This document shows, in pieces, positions 36,924 through 46,200 of a stretch of 64,000 bases of DNA (positions within the stretch are counted from its first letter, which is position 1; each line of letters opens with the position of its first letter). The notes below the pieces were generated by a model that had not been told where the DNA came from, ran no database searches, and saw nothing but the letters and a program-made list of their open reading frames with translations. Where the stretch lies: NCBI RefSeq assembly GCF_003003885.1, contig NZ_PVWN01000023.1:1-64000 (forward strand), written 5' to 3'. Source of the DNA: Chlorogloea sp. CCALA 695 (GTDB taxonomy: Bacteria > Cyanobacteriota > Cyanobacteriia > Cyanobacteriales > Chroococcidiopsidaceae). The translations under genes and the position numbers were made by a program.

Positions 36924-37116
36924 CCAGAGAATTGCGATCGCCAAATCCGAGCAAGTCAAAGTGTAGTTTTGCTTCTGTACCTGTGGCTATATTGTTGATA
37001 TCTATAGTAAATGTCATCGGCACTCCTAGGGTGAGGATGTCGTTAGACGTGCTGCCCTTAAAGGTGACACAAGGAATTATTAGATAAGCTGTGCCGTCCT
37101 GTTGAATATTAAACAA
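36900..37116 (-). pseudogene. Fragment of a large extracellular repeat protein
   Basis: The frame encodes GVPMTFTIDINNI and AKLHFDLLGFGDRNSLVILD, a sequence type common in large cyanobacterial secreted proteins with cohesin- or Calx-beta-like repeats (FDLLGFGD.xS.VxID). No signal peptide and no complete domain, so it is a stranded piece. It overlaps the 3' end of the 36507 gene. Confidence 0.5.
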
Positions 37117-37139
37117 GGCATTGCTCTTCTCGACTAACT

Positions 37140-37385
37140 CTAGTTACTCTCAAGCGAGTGTTCACCAATTCTTAACTGTGTTTTACCACGCTCAAGTTGT
37201 TGCCATAAAGAATGAATCTTTTGGTATGACTCTTCTGGCGAGAGCTTCCCGGCTGTTTCCAAGTTACAGATGTAGCCCACTGCTGTCGCAAATTCCTGTA
37301 AATTAGTATTAAAAACCAAGTTCTCTGGTTTAACTTGACCATAGTAACGGCTGTGCGAGTGTAAGAAGTCAAATTTATTAGCCAT
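37140..37385 (-). CDS. Cyanobacterial small conserved protein (FLYPRS/YYG family), paralogue 1
   Basis: The 81-residue protein carries the family core YYGQVKPENLVFNTNLQEFA, then CNLETAGKLSPEESYQKI and LWQQLERGK. This family (I believe DUF7219, to be confirmed) is widespread in cyanobacteria with no known function. Two more copies are at 53585-53830 and 54210-54452. GGGAG precedes the ATG. Pho-box-like 11-base TTAA repeats lie upstream at 37498-37527. Confidence 0.78.
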   Translation of the reverse strand: MANKFDFLHSHSRYYGQVKPENLVFNTNLQEFATAVGYICNLETAGKLSPEESYQKIHSLWQQLERGKTQLRIGEHSLESN

Positions 37386-37806
37386 AGCTAACTCCCAATT
37401 TGTTTCACATTTTCTGATTAAAATTCCATTAAACCGCCTAGAGTTGTGTCACAGGAAGATTAAATACTTTTAAGATTATCATAACCTCCAAACACTTAGA
37501 TTAAGACTAGGTTAAGTTAAAGTTAATATGTATTGAACGATATAAAATTATTCACACTTGTGCTTAATACAATACTATAGGATTGCTTAAGTTAACTTAA
37601 TTTAAGCAGCGAGAGATCGCTGCTTTCTACCACTACCCCACCCGGTTCAGGTTACATTGCCATTGCTTCTTTTAAAGGCGTGTTCAAGTGGTCAAGTAGT
37701 TATTTCTAATAACAATTGTCTGTCTAACGAGAGGTTTACCAAAGAGCAATCTTAAATATAAAGAAGATAATATCTAGTTGACAGTCGTTAATCGCGACTA
37801 GATTTT
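37386..37806. other. Intergenic region with regulatory-looking repeats
   Basis: About 420 bases without a gene. It contains the Pho-box-like repeat (37498-37527), an A/T-rich palindromic tract GCTTAAGTTAACTT near 37585, and no identifiable terminator. Divergent promoters are likely, for the 37140 gene on the minus strand and the 37807 gene on the plus strand. Confidence 0.45.
37498..37527 (-). promoter_or_regulatory. Pho-box-like triple repeat upstream of the 37140-37385 gene
   Basis: Reading the minus strand, three 8-base units follow at 11-base period: ATTAACTT, CTTAACCT, CTTAATCT, with 3-base spacers TAA and AGT. This agrees with the cyanobacterial Pho box description PyTTAAPyPy(T/A) repeated with 3-base spacing (the first unit deviates at position 1). 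Distance to the start codon of the minus-strand gene is about 113 bases. Confidence 0.5.
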
Positions 37807-37959
37807 ATGAAGTCAAACAATGGAGATTTACCTAGAGCAACAGTGATAAACAATCAACAGGGTTTAAATAGCTCAGTCTCTAGTCTTAAACAATCTATGG
37901 ATTCTCCTGGTCGAGGATACAGACAACTGCAAACAATTTTATTACTACCTGGCTCATGA
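37807..37959 (+). CDS. Small 50-residue ORF, coupled to the next gene
   Basis: ATG 37807 starts MKSNNGDLPRATVINN and ends LLLPGS; the TGA overlaps the ATG of the next gene (ATGA at 37956). The peptide is polar in its first part with a short hydrophobic end. No family recognised. The overlap with a second ORF argues that both are translated. Confidence 0.4.
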   Translation: MKSNNGDLPRATVINNQQGLNSSVSSLKQSMDSPGRGYRQLQTILLLPGS

Positions 37960-38189
37960 CTGAAGATGTATTGAGTCAAGCTAGTGCCTGGGGATTTGAT
38001 TGTAACTCGGAAGATGATGGAAATTGGCAGATTTTACCCCAACAAAAAAATGAAAGGTGGAAGTTGCAATTAATAGGAGATAGATGGTTGTTGAGTGTCA
38101 GTAATGTCCCTCAAATTAGTTTACATCCACATGAAGTAATAGCTTTTTTAGAGCTTCGTCATTATTCCTTAAAACGTAGCACGAGCTAA
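37956..38189 (+). CDS. Hypothetical 77-residue protein
   Basis: ATG at 37956 overlaps the preceding stop. The product starts MTEDVLSQASAWGFDCN and contains WKLQLIGDRWLLSVSNVPQI, a pattern seen in small cyanobacterial proteins of unknown function. No membrane segment. It is 500 bases upstream of copy D of the repeated 3' end and lies inside the array region. Confidence 0.5.
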   Translation: MTEDVLSQASAWGFDCNSEDDGNWQILPQQKNERWKLQLIGDRWLLSVSNVPQISLHPHEVIAFLELRHYSLKRSTS

Positions 38190-38689
38190 GACTTTAACTT
38201 GTAAGTTTGAATATTTGGCTGCTAGTGCTAACTTTTTTAGGTTATTTAATTTCCTAATTTCCAGCATATTTTCCAGAATAGCAACTTGCCGAGCAATGAA
38301 TAATGGAATAGCTCTAAAAACTAAGGCAGAACCAGCATTTCAAGCTTTTGTACTCTTAAAACTTGTTTATAAAACCCATTTGACATCTAAGAGGGAGTTG
38401 ATCTGAGATAGGAGTAAATTAGTACCACTTCGCTCTTAAGACTGTCTCTGGATTTTAGCTATCGTCCGTTTTGCTCGGCTAACGTCTACTAACTATGATT
38501 AGCAGATGTAAATTGACTCAAAAAAGGTTCTAAATCTGCTAATGCCACTCAAAACTTCCTAATTTTATGGCGGCTTCGGTAAGTGGCACTTTTTTCCAGT
38601 TATTTAGGCTCGACTCCGATATATCCTAAATTACTCGCCGCCGTATTCCGACGGTAGACATCATTGTCAATACCAAGTAAGGTCTTCTT
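38190..38689. other. Intergenic region without a convincing gene
   Basis: About 500 bases. A hydrophobic frame from a TTG at 38215 is present but has no family resemblance and no ribosome binding site. No clear terminator or repeat was found. Confidence 0.4.
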
Positions 38690-39106
38690 ATTTTAAACGA
38701 GGACTTTTTATCGGGTTTGATGCACCAGTCGATGTCGATTGATTTATCGGACTTGATAAAAGAATTTACTTTTGAGGTTGAACCCACTGCCGTTAGTGCG
38801 GGTTCGGTAGTATTAGTAATAGACCGCAAAGAGGCTAAGGCAATTGCTCGAAAAGCTAGGGCTGCTATGAGAAAGGCTCTGAAGGAGTTGGCAGAACAAG
38901 AGAACATTCCTAAGTGGCAGAGTGCGATCACGCTCTGGATTAATCAGCACCAAGGGGAGAAAGTTTCCTTGCAACAACTACAGCAAGCATTGGGTATGCC
39001 ATTGGTAGAGGTTTGGCTAGGGCTGCTGCATTCGCCTACGCCTTATCAGTGGGACAGGCAAGGGGAGTTTTATCGGGATGCGCGAGATATTTGGATCGGC
39101 AATTGA
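38690..39106 (+). pseudogene. Fourth, longest copy of the repeated gene 3' end (copy D)
   Basis: Coding similarity to the 33611-34276 gene starts at NEDFLSGLMHQSMSIDLSDL (parent DEDFLSGLMRHSMSLDLSDL) and continues to the same end (DIWIGN versus DFWISN). It covers about the last 136 residues, including the EAKAIARKARAAMRKAL helix. The N-terminal third is missing. An internal ATG at 38717 could yield a 129-residue product, so it may still be expressed. Confidence 0.82.
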
Positions 39107-39371
39107 TGGAGATACAGTTAGATATACTTAACAAATACTTTGACTTAGTTATCACCTCTGACTTTGATATATGCTTTATCTACTCATATTTCTTTGTATG
39201 AGATCCCAAATGCTTTCCATAGCTCGGAGTCGAGGGTAAGTCCACTCATTAGTTATACCAAATTGATAACAAATTTTATAGCGTAATTTTCAGAAATTAA
39301 ATAAATGACAAATCAAACTTAATCAAATATTAACTCACTTACATTCTCCTCTATCATATTGTTCTGCCTAT

Positions 39372-40484
39372 ATGCATAAACAATTGCGACGGATTTTAAA
39401 AGGCACAGCTATGTTTAGAAGGAACAAATGGTTTACTTTTGGATTGAGATTTTTGTCTGTCTCTAGCTTATCGCTAATTGTCGCAGCCTGTGATGTTACC
39501 CAATCTCAACAGCCAAGTTCTACAAGTAGCAGCCAAAAACCAGTCACATCTTCAACTACCGCACAAACACTAACAATTTATTCAGGACGGGAAGAGAAAA
39601 TAATAGGTCCCCTAATTGAAAAAGCTAAGAAGGATTTGGCAATGAATATTGAGGTGCGCTATGGCGATTCAACGGAATTAGCGCTCGCATTGATAGAAGA
39701 AGGTAACAATAGCCGCGCTGATATATTTTATGCTCAGGATGCTGGCGCTTTGGGAGCTTTAGCTGAAGAAAACCGCACTTTAACTATCCCTGAACAGTTA
39801 CTAAACAAAGTCGATAAGCAATTTCGCTCTCCTACCGGGCAATGGACTGGTATTTCTGGACGAGTTCGCGTTATTGACTACAATACCAAGCTCGTCAAGC
39901 CTAGTGAACTCCCTACCTTGGTCATGCAACTAACAGCACCAAAATGGCGTAATAAAGTTGGTTGGGCAACCACTAATGGTTCTTTCCAATCTTTTGTAAC
40001 CGCCATGCGAGTGTTGGAGGGCGATCGCAAAACATTGGAGTGGTTGAGGGGAATGAAAGCCAATGGAGTTAAAAACTATAGTAGTAACTCTGCAATTGTT
40101 GAAGCCTTGGGTAGGGGAGAAGTTGCCTTGGGGCTAGTTAATAATTATTATCTGTACCGATTTACTAAAACTAATCCTAGCTTCCCTGTGGCTGTCCATC
40201 ATACGCGGGGTGATGCAGGAGCATTAATGAATTCAGCAGGTGTAGCTGTGTTGAATACAACTGACCAAAAAAGTGATGCAGAAAAGTTTGTTGCCTATAT
40301 GCTCAGTCCAGAGGTGCAAAAATACTTTACTCAAGAGTTTTACGAATATCCTCTAGTACAAAATATCCCGGCATCACAAGAGCAAGTTTCGCTTGAGCAG
40401 CTTAATCCTCCGCAGATTGATCTAAACAAGTTAGCGGATGTGAAAGAGACACTCTCTTTACTTCAAGAGGCGGATGTATTGTAA
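39372..40484 (+). CDS. Fe(III) ABC transporter substrate-binding lipoprotein (FutA-like)
   Basis: The 370-residue protein has a signal sequence with a lipobox (LSLIVAACD, lipidated Cys at residue 40, or 27 if the ATG at 39411 is used) and a Ser/Thr-rich linker. The ferric-binding-protein fold follows: QTLTIYSGREEKIIGPLIE, ADIFYAQDAGALGAL, NYSSNSAIVEALGRGEVALGLVNNYYLYRF with tyrosines suited to Fe(III). The usual role is capture of Fe(III) in the periplasm for the FutB permease directly downstream (33 bases). Length is normal. Confidence 0.92.
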   Translation: MHKQLRRILKGTAMFRRNKWFTFGLRFLSVSSLSLIVAACDVTQSQQPSSTSSSQKPVTSSTTAQTLTIYSGREEKIIGPLIEKAKKDLAMNIEVRYGDSTELALALIEEGNNSRADIFYAQDAGALGALAEENRTLTIPEQLLNKVDKQFRSPTGQWTGISGRVRVIDYNTKLVKPSELPTLVMQLTAPKWRNKVGWATTNGSFQSFVTAMRVLEGDRKTLEWLRGMKANGVKNYSSNSAIVEALGRGEVALGLVNNYYLYRFTKTNPSFPVAVHHTRGDAGALMNSAGVAVLNTTDQKSDAEKFVAYMLSPEVQKYFTQEFYEYPLVQNIPASQEQVSLEQLNPPQIDLNKLADVKETLSLLQEADVL

Positions 40485-40516
40485 CTAGAAGCAAGGAGCT
40501 AACAGCAAGTGACGAT

Positions 40517-42190
40517 ATGCAATCTAAAGTTACAAAAACTTATAAGCTACCAGCTACAAAAACTCACAAGCCACCTATGTTCCTCGTGTTGATGGCTACA
40601 CTTACTGGTGTAGCCATCGCACTGCCATTAACTTATTTGGTTATCTGTACAGTTGCTATTAGTCGGGAACAGCTATGGACTTTAGGATCCCGTCCTCGTA
40701 CGCTTGTAGTGTTACTCAATAGTGCGGTAATAGCAGTAGCTGCTCCATTATTTTCAGCATTAATTGCTGTACCTCTTGCCTTTTTAACATTACGGACAGA
40801 TTTGCCGTGGCGGCGTTTTTGGCTAATTGCTACAACTTTACCTCTGGCAATTCCTGATTATGTGGGTTGTTTTGCCCTAATTGCTGCCTTTGGCCCAAAA
40901 GGTAGCTTGTTGCAGCTATTGTTAGAACCGTTAGGTGTGCAGGAAATACCAGAAATCTATGGCTGGACTGGCGCGCTTCTAGCAATTACTTTGTTCACCT
41001 ACCCTTATTTGCTCCTAAGTGTTCAAGCTGGGTTGCAGGGAATTGACCCGGCTCTGGAGGAAGCTGCCCAAGGTTTAGGTTGTAACCAGCGTTCAATATT
41101 TTTTCGGATTATTCTGCCGCAGCTACGCCCATCACTCATAGCAGGGGGATTACTAGTATCAATGTATGCTTTGCAAGATTTTAGCGCAATGACACTAATG
41201 CGGTTTGATGCGTTCACACGGGTAATTTTTCTACAATACAGGTATACTTTTGACCGCAATCAAGCAGCTGCGTTAGCTTTGATGTTAGTGAGTTTAGTCT
41301 TACTACTTCTATGGCTAGAGTATAAAACGCGCTCTCAAGCTACTTATTACAGTCGTAGCAATAAATTCTACCGCTCTCAACCATTAGTCCACTTGGGAGC
41401 TTGGAAAGTGCCTGCACTATTATTTTGCTTTACTGTAGTTAGCCTTGGCTTATTCTTACCGTTTGGTGTCACACTGTTTTGGTTAGTGCGAGGACTAACA
41501 GGTAATGGGGTAGATGAAATGATATCCTTACACAAGATAATGCAATTAACGTGGCACTCCATCTGGGCGGCAGGACTAGCAGCAACGATTTCAACTCTAT
41601 GTTCACTGCCAGTCGCAATCCTAGCAGTGCGATTTCCTAGCCGAATCACTACAGCAATCGAGCGTTGTTGTTACATCGGCTTTGGATTGCCAGGACTTGT
41701 GGTTGCTCTATCTATAGTATTTTGGGGAGCAAATTACTTACCTTGGTTATATCAAACGCTGCCAATGCTCGTGTTTGCTTATTTAATACTGTTTCTTCCT
41801 CAATCTGTAGGATCTGTGCGAAGCTCCCTGCTTCAAGTCAATCCTCAAATCGAAGAAGCTGCTCAGAGTTTAGGCAGAACTCCTTGGCAAACTTTGAGAG
41901 AGATTACTTTGCCTTTGGTACACCCAGGAGTAGTGAGTGGAGCAGCTTTAATATTTCTGACAGCGATTAAAGAGTTGCCAGCAACGCTGCTATTGGCTCC
42001 AATTGGTTTTAATACACTCTCTGTGCATATTTGGAAAGCCACCGAGAATGTCTCTTACAGTGATGCTGCGGCTGGATCATTCGTCATGCTGGTGATTTCG
42101 ATTAGCTCAATGTTATTGGTGTTATCTCAAAATAGCATCAAAGAACTAAGTCCAGATGTACAACGCAGTCTTCAACGGGAAGTTGATTAA
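40517..42190 (+). CDS. Fe(III) ABC transporter permease, two fused permease domains (FutB-like)
   Basis: The 557-residue membrane protein has about 12 transmembrane segments in two homologous halves. Each half ends in an EAA loop that contacts the ATPase: EEAAQGLGCNQRSIFFRIILP near residue 180 and EEAAQSLGRTPWQTLREITLP near residue 446 (listed as motif starts EEAAQGLG and EEAAQSLG). This is the FbpB/FutB layout. It forms an operon with the binding protein. No FutC ATPase is present in the window, so it must borrow one encoded elsewhere or the operon is incomplete. Confidence 0.9.
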   Translation: MQSKVTKTYKLPATKTHKPPMFLVLMATLTGVAIALPLTYLVICTVAISREQLWTLGSRPRTLVVLLNSAVIAVAAPLFSALIAVPLAFLTLRTDLPWRRFWLIATTLPLAIPDYVGCFALIAAFGPKGSLLQLLLEPLGVQEIPEIYGWTGALLAITLFTYPYLLLSVQAGLQGIDPALEEAAQGLGCNQRSIFFRIILPQLRPSLIAGGLLVSMYALQDFSAMTLMRFDAFTRVIFLQYRYTFDRNQAAALALMLVSLVLLLLWLEYKTRSQATYYSRSNKFYRSQPLVHLGAWKVPALLFCFTVVSLGLFLPFGVTLFWLVRGLTGNGVDEMISLHKIMQLTWHSIWAAGLAATISTLCSLPVAILAVRFPSRITTAIERCCYIGFGLPGLVVALSIVFWGANYLPWLYQTLPMLVFAYLILFLPQSVGSVRSSLLQVNPQIEEAAQSLGRTPWQTLREITLPLVHPGVVSGAALIFLTAIKELPATLLLAPIGFNTLSVHIWKATENVSYSDAAAGSFVMLVISISSMLLVLSQNSIKELSPDVQRSLQREVD

Positions 42191-42209
42191 AGAAAACTTG
42201 TTTGTTTTT

Positions 42210-42254
42210 GTTATCAAATCATTTATAAAAATTATTTATAAATGATTTGATAAC
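42210..42254. terminator. Strong hairpin after the permease gene
   Basis: The left arm (42210-42229, starting GTTATCAAATCATTTAT) and right arm (42235-42254, ending ATAAATGATTTGATAAC) form a 20-base stem with a 5-base loop. It lies 20 bases after the permease stop and about 65 bases before the FTR1-like gene. It may be a bidirectional terminator or a stabilising stem between the iron genes. There is no long U-tract on the plus strand. Confidence 0.55.
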
Positions 42255-42318
42255 CGATTGGTAAATATTAATTTTTTGTAACTCAACTAAAAACCATAGC
42301 TTAAAGGAACTAAACTTC

Positions 42319-43056
42319 ATGAACTGGGAAATTTTTTTGGCTAGTTTTACAGGGTCTTTAATTGAATTATTAGAGATTCTGGGAGTAGCTATAGTTGTTG
42401 GTAGAGTGACAGGTTGGCGTAACGCCTTAGTTGGCTCAGGCATTGGTATTGGTGTGACTGTAATTGCCGCACTTATCCTAGGCAAAAGCTTAATACTGAT
42501 TCCTATACAAATTCTTGAGATTATTGCTGGAGCCGTCTTGCTTGCTTTTGGGCAAAAATGGACTCGCTCAGTAGTCAAGTATTATGGTGGCATTCTTAAG
42601 CCAAAGGATGATGAAGACGAGCAGTTACAGAAAGAACTGGAACAAGAGGGGATAAAATCAGGTTGGAACTGGTTTGCTGTCGTAGCCACCTTCAAGAGTG
42701 CGCTGTTAGAAAGTGTAGAGATTGCAATAGCAATCGTCACTTTGGGGGTTACCGCAGGAAAATGGTATGAAGCCATAGGTGGCACTTCCCTTGCCGCCAT
42801 TGGGTTGGTCTGCTTCGCATTTCTGTTTAGAGTCCCGCTCAACCAAGTGCCTATCAAGCCAATGAAATTTGTGGCAGCTATGCTCCTGATGGGATTTGGT
42901 ACTTACTGGCTTGGCGAAGGACTTAATGTTCGCTGGTCAACAGGTAGCTGGACTATTATTTGGTTACCGCTAATCTGGGGTTCATTTATGGCTGGTTGTG
43001 CCGCGCTTCTACGCTGGAGAATTATGTTGCAAAAACAGCAAGAAATAATCGGGTAA
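42319..43056 (+). CDS. FTR1-like (ILT-type) membrane protein with two ExxE motifs
   Basis: The 245-residue protein has about seven hydrophobic segments in two similar halves. Each begins with an ExxE helix, ELLE at residues 16-19 and ESVE at 131-134, in the place of the RExxE motifs of iron permeases of the FTR1/EfeU family; the Arg is missing. A charged loop (DDEDEQLQKELEQE) separates the halves. AGGA precedes the ATG. Placement after FutAB-like genes supports a role in metal, probably iron, transport, but the altered motif makes substrate uncertain. Confidence 0.65.
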   Translation: MNWEIFLASFTGSLIELLEILGVAIVVGRVTGWRNALVGSGIGIGVTVIAALILGKSLILIPIQILEIIAGAVLLAFGQKWTRSVVKYYGGILKPKDDEDEQLQKELEQEGIKSGWNWFAVVATFKSALLESVEIAIAIVTLGVTAGKWYEAIGGTSLAAIGLVCFAFLFRVPLNQVPIKPMKFVAAMLLMGFGTYWLGEGLNVRWSTGSWTIIWLPLIWGSFMAGCAALLRWRIMLQKQQEIIG

Positions 43057-43248
43057 GGACTTTAAGATTTCTTTTGTTATTCATTGGTTCTCCTTTAGAA
43101 CAAACAAGTTTAGTCATCATAATTCATTGCCTAGTCTAAAGTTGAAGGTTAAATAAAGAAGAAGGTAACCTAAACTTATCTTCTTCTTAATAAACTCGTG
43201 GGATTATCTACTTGAATAAGGCAACAATTTGATTTTTAACGAGAACAA

Positions 43249-46200
43249 ATGCAACCTTTCAAGTATAAAAACTTCAAGCGTAAGCAATATTTCCTCCTAA
43301 GTCTGCTCATAACAGCAGGAATAATTGTATTAAGTATTCAATCAATCAGTGCCAGAACTACTAACCCTGTAGGGAACTTTGCCGATAGCGGAGCTTTACT
43401 ACCCACAGGACAAGTGATTACACCCGCCTCTGCTCCCGGCTCAACTTTTGCGCGTTTAGCTACTGGTTTGCGCTCGGATGGAACCGCCGATGCTGCCGAA
43501 GCTGTCTCAACGGCTCTCAGTCCCGATGGTAAAACTTTGCTAGTTTTAACTAGCGGCTACAACCAAAACTTTAAGAATGAAACTACTGGGGCAAACATTA
43601 CCTACCCAGTTTTAGACCCAGTGACTGGTCTACCTAGCAGTGTAGTAGACTCATCGACGGGTGAGCCGATTACAACCCGCAAAGCCGAATGGGTGTTTGT
43701 CTACGATGTTAGTAGCGGTAGCTTAGTCAAACAGCAACAAATTAATATCCCCAATACTTACAACGGTTTGGCTTGGTCGCCAGATAACCAAAACTTCTAT
43801 GTATCCGGCGGCATAGACGATCGCATATATGTTTATACTCGCCAAACTAATCAGTACGTCCCTCAAGCTCCATTCATTCTACTAGGTCACAACTCCGACC
43901 AGACTGCACCCTTCCCTGAGTATGATGGCGGTCTATTAAAAGATACCGAAGCTTCGGCCGCATCAACTGGAGCAGTTGTAGCAGGCGTTGCCGTGAGTCG
44001 CGACGGTAAAACCTTAGTGGCAGCAAACTTTGAGAACGATTCAGTTTCCGTAGTTGATACCGCAACGCGCCAAGTCCTTAAAGAAATCAAATTTTTTGTA
44101 GCTGGTGGCAAAGTAGCAACAGGGGAATTTCCTTTTGATGTTGCGATTAGAAACACAAATACTGGTGCTGCTGCCAAAGCTTTTGTTAGCAGTCAGCGCG
44201 ATGATGAAGTGTTAGCTGTTGACTTATCTAGTGGGGCAATTACTCGCATACAGGTAGGCAGTCAACCTAACAAAATATTGCTTTCAGCAGATGAAAGCCG
44301 TTTGTATGTAGCAAACGGCAATAGCGACTCCATTTCGGTCATTGACACCAACTTAAATAAAGTGGTGCAAATTATCTCTTTATCCAGACCGCGCGATAAG
44401 TACAAAGGTGCTAATCCCAACTCCTTAGCTTTCAGTCCTCAAGGGCAGACTCTTTTTGTGACTTTAGGTGGCGAAAATGCAGTAGCTGTCGTTGATTTAA
44501 AAAATGGGAGAGTAGTCGGACGCATCCCCACAGGTTGGTATCCAAACTCGGTTAGTGTGAGTCAAGACGGCAGCAGACTGTATGTAGTTAATGCTAAGAG
44601 TAATTCTGGCCCTAACCCTTCTAATAACCGCACTACGGAGGCGGGGACGGCGCGGAACACTAATTTTAGAAATGATTACACTTGGGCTTTAGAAAAAGCG
44701 GGAATTTCAGTAATTCCTGTTCCTAGTCGTAGAACCCTAGATAGTTTATCTCAGCAAGTAGATAAAAATAATGGGTTTGCCAACCGCCGTCAATACCCAA
44801 TGATGAATTTTCTCCGCAATAAGATCAAGCACGTTATCTATGTAGTCAAAGAAAATCGCACCTATGACCAAGTTTTGGGCGACTTAGAGCGCGGTAATGG
44901 AGATCCGGCACTGACTTTATTTCCAGAGCAGATTTCACCCAATCATCACAAGTTAGCCTCAGAATTTGGCATTTTTGACAATTTCTATGACAGTGGCGAA
45001 TCTAGCGGAGTTGGTTGGAATTGGTCTACCTATGGTCGCACTACCGACTACGCCGAAAAAACTCAATCAGTGCTTTATGGAAACGCTAATTTTAATGGCT
45101 TAACTTATGACTACGAGGGAACTACCCGCAACGTTAATCCAGCATTAGCGCAAACTTCTAGCACTCCATCCCAGATAAATACGCGCTTAACAGGACTATT
45201 AGATCCTTCGGGCAATTCTTCAATTTTGCCTGGAGATAAAGATGTCAATGCTCCAGAAGGAGACGGCGAACTAGACCAAAAATCGATTGGTGGTTATCTT
45301 TGGGATTCAGCGTTACGTGCTGGTAAAACGGTGAGAAATTATGGTTTCTTTATCGATCTCACATATTATGATACGACGCAAGCTGATCCAACCAAGAGTG
45401 ATCCAACTAACCCCTTGTACATCCCGATTTCTCCTACGCCTTTTACAGATGAGATTCCTCAAGCACCTGTCACAAAAAAAGTGCTGCTAGATAAAACCGA
45501 TATCTACTTCCGGGGATACGACCAGAAACATCCAGATATTTATTTGTTCAACGAGTGGCTGCGCGATTACACTCAAAATGGACTGCCTAGCTTAACGCTG
45601 CTAAGACTGCACCATGACCACTTTGGCAATTTCAATAATGCTGTAGCTGGGTTAAATACTGCCGAATTACAAATGGCTGATAATGATTATGCTTTAGGAT
45701 TGCTAGTTGAAAAAATTTCTAGGTCTCCTCAGTGGAAAGAGACAGCGATTGTCGTCATCGAAGATGACTCTCAAAATGGGCCAGACCACGTAGATTCCCA
45801 CCGCTCTTTGGCTTATATAATTTCGCCTTATAGCAAGCGAGGCGAACTTATTAGCACTAACTACAACACTGTTAGCGTTCTCAGAACTATGGAAGATTTA
45901 TTAGGGATAAACTACGTCGGCATAAACGATGCTAATGCCGAGCCAATGGTAGATGCTTTTACGAGAAGACCTAACTTTAAGCCTTACAAAGCTGTTATTC
46001 CTGGAAATTTGTGTACTACACCTGTAGATCCCAATCTCGTTCCCGCTTGCAAAGATCCTCAAGCTGTGAAAACCGCAGCAATGCCTTTGTTGCGCGATCG
46101 CCAGTGGTGGACAAAAGCAACAGTAGGTTTCAATTTTGAAGTAGAGGATAAGGTTGATAGCGAGGCATTTAATCGCGTTTCGTGGGCAGGAATTAAAGGC

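Noticed and set aside
38215-38406. A 63-codon hydrophobic ORF
   Set aside because: TTG start without ribosome binding site, no homology pattern; treated as intergenic.
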